From: Streptomyces sp. ISL-36
GTDB taxonomy: Bacteria; Actinomycetota; Actinomycetes; Streptomycetales; Streptomycetaceae
Direction: 5' to 3'
Length of the DNA: 64,000 nt
NCBI RefSeq assembly: GCF_018614205.1
Contig: NZ_JAGGOS010000094.1
Coordinates: 26,903-90,902, forward strand
The translations under genes were made by a program, and so were the position numbers. Positions 57,157 to 64,000 of the stretch are shown one piece after another. Below the pieces are notes generated by a model that saw nothing but the letters and a program-made list of their open reading frames with translations, searched no databases and had not been told where the DNA came from. Position 1 is the stretch's first letter. The number at the start of each line of letters is the position of its first letter.

Positions 57157-58439
57157 GCCAGCTTCCCGTCCACGAGCGTTGCCCGGCCCCGCAGGAAGGT
57201 GTGGGTGACGCGTCCCGGCAGCTCGCGGCCCTCGTAGGGCGTGTTGCGGCTGCGGGAGGCGAAGCCCGCGGGGTCCACTGCTCCACGGTATGCCGGATCG
57301 ACCAGCGTCAGGTTCGCGGGCTCACCTGCCGAGACGGGCCGCCCGTGGCCCTCGGCCAGCCCGATCCGCGCGGGCTTGACGGACATGCGGTCGGCGACGC
57401 CGGCCCAGTCGAGCAGCCCGGTCTCGACCATCGTCTGCTGGACGACGGAGAGCGCGGTCTCCAGGCCGACCATGCCCATGGCGGCCGCGGCCCACTCGCA
57501 GTCCTTGTCCTCGTGCGGGTGCGGGGCGTGGTCGGTGGCGACGATGTCGATGGTGCCGTCGGCCAGGGCCTCGCGCAGGGCGAGCACGTCGTGCTCGGTG
57601 CGCAGCGGCGGGTTGACCTTGTAGACCGGGTTGTAGCTGCGTACCAGCTCGTCGGTGAGGAGGAGGTGGTGCGGGGTGACCTCGGCGGTGACGTCGATGC
57701 CGCGGGACTTGGCCCAGCGGACGATCTCGACCGAGCCGGCCGTGGAGAGGTGGCAGATGTGGACGCGGGAACCGACGTGCTCGGCGAGGAGGACGTCGCG
57801 GGCGATGATCGACTCCTCGGCGACGGCGGGCCAGCCGCCCAGGCCCAGCTCGGCGGAGACGACGCCCTCGTTCATCTGGGCGCCCTCGGTGAGGCGGGGC
57901 TCCTGCGCGTGCTGGGCGACGACGCCGCCGAAGGCCTTCACGTACTCCAGGGCGCGGCGCATGATCACGGCGTCGTCGACGCACTTGCCGTCGTCGGAGA
58001 AGACGGTGACGCCGGCGGCCGAGTCGTGCATGGCGCCGAGCTCGGCGAGCTTCTTGCCCTCCAGGCCGACGGTGACGGCGCCGATGGGCTGCACGTCGCA
58101 GTAGCCGGACTGCTTGCCGAGCCGGTAGACCTGCTCGACGACGCCGGCGGTGTCGGCGACGGGGAAGGTGTTGGCCATGGCGAAGACGGCGGTGTAGCCG
58201 CCGGAGGCCGCGGCCCGGGTGCCGGTGAGGACGGTCTCGGAGTCCTCGCGGCCGGGCTCGCGCAGGTGGGTGTGGAGGTCGACCAGGCCGGGCAGGAGGA
58301 TCTGCCCCTCTGCCTCGATCACCGTCGCGTCATCGGCCGTCAGGCCGGTGCCCACCGCGGCGATGGTCTCGCCGTCGATCAGGACGTCCTGCGCCTCGCC
58401 GCCGAGCACCTTCGCACCACAGATCAGGATCTTGCTCAT
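57153..58439 (-). CDS. pyrC: Dihydroorotase
   Basis: The 428-residue amidohydrolase closes carbamoyl aspartate to dihydroorotate. It is a class I enzyme with the metal motif LVDLHTHLREPGRED near residue 55-70, further His ligands in VAQHAQEP and VHICHLSTAGS, and the catalytic Asp in IDIVATDHAPHPHEDK. The start follows pyrB by 5 bases. The stop overlaps the next gene by four. Confidence 0.96.
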   Translation of the reverse strand: MSKILICGAKVLGGEAQDVLIDGETIAAVGTGLTADDATVIEAEGQILLPGLVDLHTHLREPGREDSETVLTGTRAAASGGYTAVFAMANTFPVADTAGVVEQVYRLGKQSGYCDVQPIGAVTVGLEGKKLAELGAMHDSAAGVTVFSDDGKCVDDAVIMRRALEYVKAFGGVVAQHAQEPRLTEGAQMNEGVVSAELGLGGWPAVAEESIIARDVLLAEHVGSRVHICHLSTAGSVEIVRWAKSRGIDVTAEVTPHHLLLTDELVRSYNPVYKVNPPLRTEHDVLALREALADGTIDIVATDHAPHPHEDKDCEWAAAAMGMVGLETALSVVQQTMVETGLLDWAGVADRMSVKPARIGLAEGHGRPVSAGEPANLTLVDPAYRGAVDPAGFASRSRNTPYEGRELPGRVTHTFLRGRATLVDGKLA

Positions 58440-58444
58440 GGTTC

Positions 58445-59422
58445 TCAGTTCTCCTCGGTACGGGGGTGGGCGGCGGCGGGCTCGTTGCCACCGAGCAGCA
58501 GGTACAGGACGGCCATGCGGATGGAGACGCCGTTGGCGACCTGCTCGACGACCGTGCAGCGGTCGGAGTCGGCCACCTCGGCGGTGATCTCCATGCCGCG
58601 GACCATGGGGCCGGGGTGCATCACGATGGCGTGCTCGGGCATCTTCGCCATCCGGTGGCCGTCGAGCCCGTACCGCCGCGAGTACTCGCGCTCGGTGGGG
58701 AAGAAGGCCGCGTTCATGCGCTCCCGCTGCACACGCAGCATCATCACCGCGTCGGACTTCGGCAGCACGCTGTCGAGGTCGTAGCTGATGTCGCAGGGCC
58801 AGGCCTCGACGCCGACCGGGACCAGGGTGGGCGGAGCCACCAGGGTGACCTCGGCGCCGAGGGTGTGGAGCAGGTCGACGTTGGAGCGGGCCACCCGGCT
58901 GTGGAGGACGTCGCCGACGAGGGTGATGCGCTTGCCCGCGAGATCCTGGCCGAGGCCCGCGTCGCGGCCGACGAGGCGGCGGCGCATGGTGAAGGCGTCG
59001 AGCAGGGCCTGGGTGGGGTGCTGGTGGGTGCCGTCGCCGGCGTTGATGACGGGGGCGTCGATCCAGCCGGAGGTGGCGAGGCGGTAGGGGGCGCCGGAGG
59101 CGCTGTGGCGGATGACGACGGCGTCGACGCCCATCGCCTCCAAGGTCTGGGCGGTGTCCTTGAGGGATTCGCCCTTGGAGACGCTGGATCCCTTGGCCGC
59201 GAAGTTGATCACGTCGGCGGAGAGACGCTTCTCGGCGGCCTCGAAGGAGATCCGGGTACGGGTGGAGTCCTCGAAGAACAGGTTGCAGATCGTGCGGCCG
59301 CGCAGGGTGGGCAGCTTCTTGATCGGCCGGTCGGCCACCCGGGCCATCTCCTCGGCGGTGTCGAGGATGAGGACGGCGTCGTCGCGGGTGAGATCGGCGG
59401 CCGAGATGAGGTGACGCATCAT
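58445..59422 (-). CDS. pyrB: Aspartate carbamoyltransferase catalytic subunit
   Basis: The 325-residue enzyme joins carbamoyl phosphate to aspartate. Family signatures: FFEDSTRTRISFE (carbamoyl phosphate binding), GDGTHQHPTQALLDAFTM and VMMLRVQRERM (aspartate site), HPGPMVRGMEI. No pyrI regulatory subunit is in the operon, as usual in Gram-positives. Follows pyrR by 123 bases in which I see no clear regulatory structure. Confidence 0.96.
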   Translation of the reverse strand: MMRHLISAADLTRDDAVLILDTAEEMARVADRPIKKLPTLRGRTICNLFFEDSTRTRISFEAAEKRLSADVINFAAKGSSVSKGESLKDTAQTLEAMGVDAVVIRHSASGAPYRLATSGWIDAPVINAGDGTHQHPTQALLDAFTMRRRLVGRDAGLGQDLAGKRITLVGDVLHSRVARSNVDLLHTLGAEVTLVAPPTLVPVGVEAWPCDISYDLDSVLPKSDAVMMLRVQRERMNAAFFPTEREYSRRYGLDGHRMAKMPEHAIVMHPGPMVRGMEITAEVADSDRCTVVEQVANGVSIRMAVLYLLLGGNEPAAAHPRTEEN

Positions 59423-59545
59423 CGGGGTTTCGCTCCGTGGTGGGAGGTCGGGGGTCCGGGGGTGTCCCCGGGAGGCCCGTCGGGCGTGCGGGCGCGCAGG
59501 GATGTGCCCTGGAGCCGTCGGGAAGCCGGTCCGGCTGCTCCGGGG

Positions 59546-60109
59546 CTAGGCGGAGGGCTTGCCGCCGAGCAGGACGGTGTCGCGGCCGTCCTCTTCGGCG
59601 AGCTGGACCTTGACCGTCTCCCGCAGCGACGTGGGGAGGTTCTTGCCGACGTAGTCGGCACGGATCGGAAGTTCGCGGTGGCCGCGGTCGACGAGGACCG
59701 CGAGCTGCACGGCCCGGGGGCGGCCGATGTCGCCGAGCGCGTCGAGGGCGGCGCGGATGGTGCGGCCGGAGAAGAGCACGTCGTCGACGAGGACGACCAG
59801 CCGGCCGTCGATGCCGTCACCGGGGATCTCGGTGCGGCCGATGGCCCGGGCGGGCTTCATCCGCAGGTCGTCGCGGTACATGGTGATGTCGAGGGAGCCG
59901 ACCGGGATCGTGCGTCCGGTGATCCCGGCGAGCTTCTCGGCCAGCCGGCGGGCGAGGAAGACGCCGCGCGTGGGGATGCCGAGGAGGACCACGTCGTCGG
60001 CGCCCTTGGCGCGTTCGACGATCTCGTGGGCGATGCGGGTCAGTACCCGCGCGATGTCCGGGCCCTCGAGAACGGGGCGTGCGGCATCGGTCTGCTGCTG
60101 CGTGTCCAT
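59546..60109 (-). CDS. pyrR: PyrR regulator / uracil phosphoribosyltransferase
   Basis: The 187-residue protein senses UMP and binds pyr mRNA; it also has UPRT activity in many bacteria. It has the PRPP motif VVLVDDVLFSGRTIRAALDAL (13-residue signature) and an N-terminal helix bundle (LEGPDIARVLTRIAHEIVERA). It leads the operon pyrR-pyrB-pyrC-x-carA-carB-pyrD-pyrF. Its leader carries a candidate PyrR-binding RNA around the ribosome binding site, implying autoregulation. Confidence 0.95.
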   Translation of the reverse strand: MDTQQQTDAARPVLEGPDIARVLTRIAHEIVERAKGADDVVLLGIPTRGVFLARRLAEKLAGITGRTIPVGSLDITMYRDDLRMKPARAIGRTEIPGDGIDGRLVVLVDDVLFSGRTIRAALDALGDIGRPRAVQLAVLVDRGHRELPIRADYVGKNLPTSLRETVKVQLAEEDGRDTVLLGGKPSA

Positions 60110-60118
60110 ATGAAACGG

Positions 60119-60150
60119 ACCTCCTTCTCCGCCTCACGGGACGGCTCTTA
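60119..60150 (-). promoter_or_regulatory. Candidate PyrR-binding RNA element over the pyrR ribosome binding site
   Basis: The leader on the minus strand reads GTCCCGTGAGGCGGAGAAGG-AGGT. It matches the PyrR-binding loop pattern of a purine-rich GAGGC followed by AAGG, and its AAGGAGG is also the ribosome binding site, nine bases before ATG 60109. In mycobacteria PyrR acts by translational repression at such a site; I infer the same here. Confidence 0.5.
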
Positions 60151-60264
60151 AAGGACGTCGGAATTGCGCCACCGACTCTACCAGGGGCGGACGAGTGCCC
60201 TGCTCACCACCCCGCCGCCGCTCCGGGCGCCGTCCCTCGGAGGGGGCGGTATGGACCATTCGGC

Positions 60265-60308
60265 TTGACGGGGACAAGTAACGCTGCGTAACCTCACAGT
60301 GAGTTACC
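60265..60308 (+). promoter_or_regulatory. bldD promoter with candidate BldD self-operator
   Basis: TTGACG (60265-60270) and TAACCT (60289-60294) are separated by 18 bases. The near-palindrome TAACCTCACAGTGAGTTACC overlaps the -10 box and the region just after it. It contains AGTGA and TCAC half-sites as in the published BldD consensus AGTGA-N-TCACC, and BldD is known to repress its own gene. The leader to ATG 60355 is about 50 bases. Confidence 0.7.
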
Positions 60309-60354
60309 AGCCACGCGGCGGAGCCGCACGTTGTCACAGCGTCCGGGGAGCTAT

Positions 60355-60855
60355 ATGTCCAGCGAATACGCAAAACAGCTCGGGGCCAAGCTCCGTGCCA
60401 TCCGCACCCAGCAGGGCCTTTCCCTCCACGGTGTGGAAGAGAAGTCCCAGGGCCGCTGGAAGGCCGTCGTGGTCGGCTCGTACGAGCGTGGTGACCGCGC
60501 CGTGACGGTGCAGCGCCTCGCCGAGCTGGCGGACTTCTACGGGGTGCCGGTGCAGGAGCTCCTGCCGGGCACCACTCCGGGCGGGGCCGCCGAGCCGCCG
60601 CCGAAGCTCGTTCTGGACCTCGAGCGCCTGGCCCACGTCCCGCAGGAGAAGGCCGGACCGCTGCAGCGCTACGCGGCGACGATCCAGTCCCAGCGCGGCG
60701 ACTACAACGGCAAGGTGCTCTCGATCCGCCAGGACGACCTGCGCACGCTCGCCGTCATCTACGACCAGTCGCCCTCGGTCCTGACCGAGCAGCTGATCAG
60801 CTGGGGCGTCCTGGACGCCGACGCGCGTCGTGCGGTCGCCCACGAGGAGAGCTGA
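60355..60855 (+). CDS. bldD: BldD developmental master regulator (c-di-GMP effector)
   Basis: The 166-residue protein represses sporulation genes during vegetative growth. The N-terminal XRE-type HTH (YAKQLGAKLRAIRTQQGLSLHGVEEKSQGRWKAVVVGSYERG) is followed by the C-terminal c-di-GMP-binding domain with the RxD-x8-RxxD signature (QRGDYNGKVLSIRQDD). Four c-di-GMP molecules bridge two BldD monomers in the known structure. Start ATG 60355. It is divergent from pyrR and ends in a strong terminator before nusB. Confidence 0.97.
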   Translation: MSSEYAKQLGAKLRAIRTQQGLSLHGVEEKSQGRWKAVVVGSYERGDRAVTVQRLAELADFYGVPVQELLPGTTPGGAAEPPPKLVLDLERLAHVPQEKAGPLQRYAATIQSQRGDYNGKVLSIRQDDLRTLAVIYDQSPSVLTEQLISWGVLDADARRAVAHEES

Positions 60856-60885
60856 CCTTTCACCAGGACATCAGCAGAAACGTTG

Positions 60886-60930
60886 CCGCCGGGGTGGCGG
60901 AAGGCCCTACGCCTTCCGCCACCCCGGCGG
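60886..60930 (+). terminator. Strong intrinsic terminator after bldD
   Basis: A perfect 20-bp stem, CCGCCGGGGTGGCGGAAGGC (60886-60905) with its complement at 60911-60930, has a five-base loop (CCTAC) and is followed by TTTT. Confidence 0.95.
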
Positions 60931-60981
60931 TTTTCTGCTCTCCGGCCCAATGCGCGTACGTGCGCGTACGTACGGGTACGC

Positions 60982-61020
60982 CGAAGGGGCCCGCAGCACG
61001 GTGTGCTGCGGGCCCCTTCG
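60982..61020 (-). terminator. Terminator hairpin after nusB
   Basis: CGAAGGGGCCCGCAGCAC (60982-60999) pairs perfectly with GTGCTGCGGGCCCCTTCG (61003-61020) around a 3-base loop, 18 bases past the nusB stop on the minus strand. A GCGCGTAC/GTACGTAC-rich stretch (60951-60980) lies beyond it. Confidence 0.8.
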
Positions 61021-61038
61021 ACTGCCGGGAGCCGCCTC

Positions 61039-61470
61039 TCAGGCGTCCCGGCGCAGACGCGGCTTCAAGTCCTTGAAGCGGCCGAGAAGGCCGTTGACGA
61101 ACGTCGGGGACTCGTCGGTGGAGAACTCCTTGGCGAGCTGCACCGCCTCGTCGATCGCCACGGCGTCCGGCGTCTCGTCCAGCCAGATGAGCTCGTACGC
61201 CCCGAGGCGCACGATGTTCCGGTCGACGACCGGCATCCGGTCGAGATCCCAGTCCACCGCGTAGGTGGCGATGAGCTCGTCGATCCGGTTCGCGTAGTCC
61301 GCGTACCCCTCGACCAGCTGCATCGTGAACTCGTTGACCGGCGGCTGACGGTCGTCGGACCGTGCGTGCCGTACCCAGTCCGCGAGGACCTGCTGCACGG
61401 ACGCACCGCGCTGGTCGGCCTCGAAGAGGATCTGGAAGGCGCGCTTACGGGCCTTGCTGCGGGCAGCCAC
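61039..61470 (-). CDS. nusB: Transcription antitermination factor NusB
   Basis: The 143-residue all-helical protein begins MAARSKARKRAFQILFEADQRG, the family N terminus, with the later LIATYAVDWDLDRMPVVDRNIVRLGAYELIW and FVNGLLGRFKD segments. NusB binds boxA RNA with NusE in rRNA antitermination. It follows efp by two bases, the common efp-nusB order. Confidence 0.95.
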   Translation of the reverse strand: MAARSKARKRAFQILFEADQRGASVQQVLADWVRHARSDDRQPPVNEFTMQLVEGYADYANRIDELIATYAVDWDLDRMPVVDRNIVRLGAYELIWLDETPDAVAIDEAVQLAKEFSTDESPTFVNGLLGRFKDLKPRLRRDA

Positions 61471-61472
61471 GG

Positions 61473-62039
61473 TTAGCTGTTCACCCGGCCGAGGTAGTCG
61501 CTCGTGCGGGTGTCGACCTTGATCTTCTCACCGGTGGTGATGAAGAGCGGGACCTGGATCTCGTGGCCGGTCTCCAGCGTCGCCGGCTTGGTGCCGCCGG
61601 TGGAGCGGTCGCCCTGGACACCCGGGTCGGTGTGCTGGATGGTCAGCTCGACGGCGGCCGGCAGCTCGACGTAGAGCACCGAACCCTCGTGCTGGGCGAC
61701 GGAGGCGGTGAAGCCCTCGATCAGGAAGTTGGCGGCGTCGCCGACGGCCTTGCGGTCCACGTGCAGCTGGTCGTACGTCTGCATGTCCATGAAGACGAAG
61801 TAGTCGCCGTCCATGTACGAGAACTGCATGTCGCGGCGGTCGATGGTGGCCGTCTCGACCTTCACACCGGCGTTGAAGGTCTTGTCGACGACCTTGCCGG
61901 AGAGCACGTTCTTGAGCTTGGTGCGCACGAAGGCCGGGCCCTTGCCGGGCTTGACGTGCTGGAACTCGACGACGGACCAGAGCTGGTCCCCGTCGAGCTT
62001 GAGCACCATGCCGTTCTTGAGGTCGTTCGTGGAAGCCAC
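61473..62039 (-). CDS. efp: Elongation factor P
   Basis: The 188-residue factor relieves ribosome stalling at polyproline. It has the three-domain family pattern: KNGMVLKLDGDQLWSVVEFQHVKPGKGPAFVRTKLKNV contains the KPGKGPAF loop that enters the peptidyl-transferase centre, MDxxTYDQLHVDR-like centre and a C-terminal FITTGEKIKVDTRTSDYLGRV. GTG 62039 gives the standard start; the upstream frame belongs to pepQ DNA. Confidence 0.96.
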   Translation of the reverse strand: MASTNDLKNGMVLKLDGDQLWSVVEFQHVKPGKGPAFVRTKLKNVLSGKVVDKTFNAGVKVETATIDRRDMQFSYMDGDYFVFMDMQTYDQLHVDRKAVGDAANFLIEGFTASVAQHEGSVLYVELPAAVELTIQHTDPGVQGDRSTGGTKPATLETGHEIQVPLFITTGEKIKVDTRTSDYLGRVNS

Positions 62040-62088
62040 GGTTGCGGAATCTCCTGGACTGACGTGGGACCAGGGAGGCGTACGCGCC

Positions 62089-63195
62089 TTACAGCGCGAG
62101 CAGCTCCTTGGTCGTAATGGTGAGTAGCTCGGGTCCGCCGTCCGCCTCCTGGCGCACGACGAGCGTGTCATCGATCCGGACTCCGCCCCGGCCCGGGAGG
62201 TGGACCCCCGGTTCGACGGTGACCGGCACACAAGCGTCCAGTTTACCCATGGCCGAGGGTGCGAGCTGCGGGTCCTCGTCGATTTCCAGGCCGACACCGT
62301 GCCCGGTGAGCGGGGGAACCGCCTCCGCGTGGCCCGCGCCGTCCAGGATCTGGCGCGCCGCCCGGTCCACGTCGCGGTACTCCGCGCCCGGCACCAGCGA
62401 CTCCCGGCCGGCCCGCTGAGCGGCGAAGACGAGCTCGTAGAGCTCGATCTGCCAGTCGGCCGGAGTGGTGCCGATGACGAAGGTACGGCCGATCTCGCAG
62501 CGGTAGCCGCGGTAGTTCGCGCCGAGGCACACCGAGAGGAAATCTCCCTCCTCGACCCGGCGGTCGGAGGGCCGGTGGCCGCCGCGGCCGGAGTTCGGAC
62601 CGGTGGCGACCGAGGTCGGGAAGGCGGCGCCGTCCGCGCCGTGGTCGACGAGCCGCCGCTCCAGCTCCAGGGCGAGATGGCGCTCGGTCCGTCCGACCAA
62701 GATGGATTCGAGGAGCTCGCCGAGGGCCTGGTCGGCGATCTCGGCGGCGATCCTCAGACAGGCGATCTCGTCCTCGTCCTTGACGATCCGCAGCTGTTCG
62801 ACGGCTCCTCCGAGGTCGGCGAGGTGGAGCTGGGGCGCGACCGAGCCCATGGCACGGTGACGGGCCACGGTCAGATGGTGCTCCTCCACGGCGAGCGCGT
62901 CCGCACCCGCCTTCCGGGCGAAGTCGACGGCGGCGACGGCGGGGTCACCTCCCGCCGCGGGCAGCAGCGCCTGCCGGAGCAGCTCGTCGAGCCGCCCGTC
63001 GGCCGGATCACCGCCGGGCGCGGTGGGGCAGAGCAGCACGTCCTCGTCCGGGCCGAGCAGGAGGACGGCGCCGGGGGGCGAACCACCCGCGAGATAGCGG
63101 ACGTTGGCGGGGCGGGAGACCAGGGCCGCCGGGCTGCCCGCTGCCGCGCACCGGTCGCGCAGCCGCACACGGCGGTCCGCATACACCTCTGACAT
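62089..63195 (-). CDS. Aminopeptidase P / PepQ-like protein with altered metal site
   Basis: The 368-residue protein has the creatinase-like N-terminal domain and the pita-bread C-terminal domain (GHGVGLEIDEDP, VTVEPGVHLPGRGGVRIDDTLVV). Compared with E. coli PepP, the two metal-binding Asp (LIDAG, GDITRTF) are here Cys and Glu (SVCLGANYRGYRCEIGRTF), and the RIED Glu is Asp (RIDD). Two ligands, the GHG His and the EPG Glu, remain. Proline-specific dipeptidase or aminopeptidase activity is the family role, but whether it still hydrolyses peptides is unclear. It is 49 bases upstream of efp. Confidence 0.82.
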   Translation of the reverse strand: MSEVYADRRVRLRDRCAAAGSPAALVSRPANVRYLAGGSPPGAVLLLGPDEDVLLCPTAPGGDPADGRLDELLRQALLPAAGGDPAVAAVDFARKAGADALAVEEHHLTVARHRAMGSVAPQLHLADLGGAVEQLRIVKDEDEIACLRIAAEIADQALGELLESILVGRTERHLALELERRLVDHGADGAAFPTSVATGPNSGRGGHRPSDRRVEEGDFLSVCLGANYRGYRCEIGRTFVIGTTPADWQIELYELVFAAQRAGRESLVPGAEYRDVDRAARQILDGAGHAEAVPPLTGHGVGLEIDEDPQLAPSAMGKLDACVPVTVEPGVHLPGRGGVRIDDTLVVRQEADGGPELLTITTKELLAL

Positions 63196-63301
63196 GTTCC
63201 GAGCCTACGAGGGGCGGGCCGCCCCGGCCCGCTCAGCGCGGCCGACCGTGCCCCGACCGGCCGCATCGGGCCATCTCCGGCGCGTCCGGCGCGCAGGGGT
63301 C

Positions 63302-63991
63302 TCACCAGGCGGGCGGGCTCGCTATGGAACGGGCCAGCACCTCGTCGAGGACGCGGGCGGTGGTCTCGACGTCGTACTTGGAGTTGTCGATGATCGGCAG
63401 GCCCGAGCCGTACCAGCCGGCCATCCTGCCGTGGATGGTGGCGACCTCCTCGTCCGAGAGGCGCCTGTTGCCGCTGCGCTCGGCGTTCCGCTCCAGGACG
63501 ATCTCCAGGCCGGGCAGGAGAACGACCGGAAGCAGCCCAGGACCGACGTGCCGTTTCCAGCCGCCGAGGCCGACGACCGGGCGGTCGGGGAAGACGGCGT
63601 CATCGACGATGCAGGAGATGCCGTTGGCGAGGAAGTTGCGCGCGGCGAAGCCGCAGGTGCGGCGGGCGAGCCGGTACTGGGCCTCGGAGTGCTCGTTCCA
63701 CCCCGACTGGGGGTCGGCGAAGCCCGAGCAGACCCACTCACGGACGTCGTCGAGGCTGATGTGCGCGGTGGGGACGCGGCGGCGCTGGGCCCAGTGGCGC
63801 GCGACGGTCGTCTTGCCGGCGCCCGCGGGGCCGATCAGCAGGACGGCGAGGGTCGCGGTGCCGGTCCCGGGCTCGACGGGCAGTGCCACGGGCGGCAGCT
63901 GGACATGCCCGGTGGTATCCCGCGGCGGGGGCGCCGAGCCGGGGTGCTGCGGGTGCGGCGGTATGCCCGCGCCGGACCAACCGGGGGCCAA
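63302..63991 (-). CDS. P-loop (AAA/zeta-like) kinase-fold protein, start near window edge
   Basis: The protein has a Walker A LLIGPAGAGKTTVARHWAQ, a DDVREWVCSGFADPQSGWNEHSEAQYRLARRTCGFAARNFLANGISCIVDDAVFPDR core with an Asp that could bind Mg2+, and an Arg-rich lid (LERNAERSGNRRLSDEEV). It resembles small-molecule kinases of the AAA_33/zeta-like group. The start is uncertain: TTG 63991 gives 229 residues with a Pro-rich N terminus, GTG 63889 gives 195, and an upstream start may lie outside. Location past the pepQ-like gene, same strand. Confidence 0.75.
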   Translation of the reverse strand: MAPGWSGAGIPPHPQHPGSAPPPRDTTGHVQLPPVALPVEPGTGTATLAVLLIGPAGAGKTTVARHWAQRRRVPTAHISLDDVREWVCSGFADPQSGWNEHSEAQYRLARRTCGFAARNFLANGISCIVDDAVFPDRPVVGLGGWKRHVGPGLLPVVLLPGLEIVLERNAERSGNRRLSDEEVATIHGRMAGWYGSGLPIIDNSKYDVETTARVLDEVLARSIASPPAW

Positions 63992-64000
63992 AGGCGCGCC

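Overview
The window is chromosomal DNA of a Streptomyces species or close relative. The evidence is very high GC coding sequence, GTG starts, Tat and lipoprotein signals, DasR-type operators before a chitinase, and above all a core block that I recall as conserved in Streptomyces: bldD beside the pyr operon with carAB, then sIHF, gmk, rpoZ, coaBC, metK, priA, fmt, rsmB and rpe. No rRNA, intact tRNA, CRISPR array or complete insertion sequence was seen.

Left part (1-9,300) is the accessory end. It holds the C-terminal part of an LGxxHPxTL-type TPR protein, a DUF397 protein, an unannotatable stretch, a large Ski2/Hel308-like DEIH-box helicase with an N-terminal Cys4 site, a frameshifted DUF2064 glycosyltransferase, a tRNA 3'-half-like sequence (possible att site), a tyrosine integrase broken by a frameshift and a stop codon before its catalytic Tyr, and a Tat-type C39 peptidase with a DasR-like box upstream. 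It reads as the scar of a decayed integrative element.

9,300-28,900: uridine-kinase-like protein, EccA-like AAA ATPase, two DUF21/CBS membrane proteins, a PH-like protein, then hisG, hisE and the riboflavin operon (ribD-ribE-ribM-ribBA-ribH) behind an FMN riboswitch. A GH18 chitinase follows with a consensus promoter overlapped by DasR-like repeats, then a divergent ROK regulator / MFS pair around an inverted repeat, a uracil-xanthine permease and a DUF5995 protein.

28,900-34,400: a lysine-catabolism cassette. A DavB-like L-lysine 2-monooxygenase and a DavA-like amidase form one transcription unit. A CAT-type amino acid permease and an Lrp/AsnC regulator form a second. Both promoter regions carry three same-orientation TTGCGC-type half-sites at nearly identical spacing (22/31 and 21/30 bases), which suggests one regulator for uptake and breakdown.

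34,600-45,700: SGNH hydrolase, guaB1, a barstar-like immunity protein overlapping a lipoprotein RNase Sa-like ribonuclease, a SorC-type regulator, rpe, rsmB, fmt, a small HTH protein and an ATPase-dead-looking priA. 45,700-64,000: metK, coaBC, rpoZ, gmk, sIHF, then the pyrimidine operon pyrR-pyrB-pyrC-(PH-like protein)-carA-carB-pyrD-pyrF, with a candidate PyrR-binding leader and a terminator at its end. Divergent from it is bldD with a candidate self-operator, then nusB, efp, a pepQ-like protein with altered metal ligands, and a P-loop protein at the edge.

No clear new multi-gene system was found. The best leads are the shared operator architecture of the lysine cassette, the orphan helicase next to a decayed integrase, the lipid-anchored RNase/immunity pair, and the pepQ homologue with non-canonical metal ligands.
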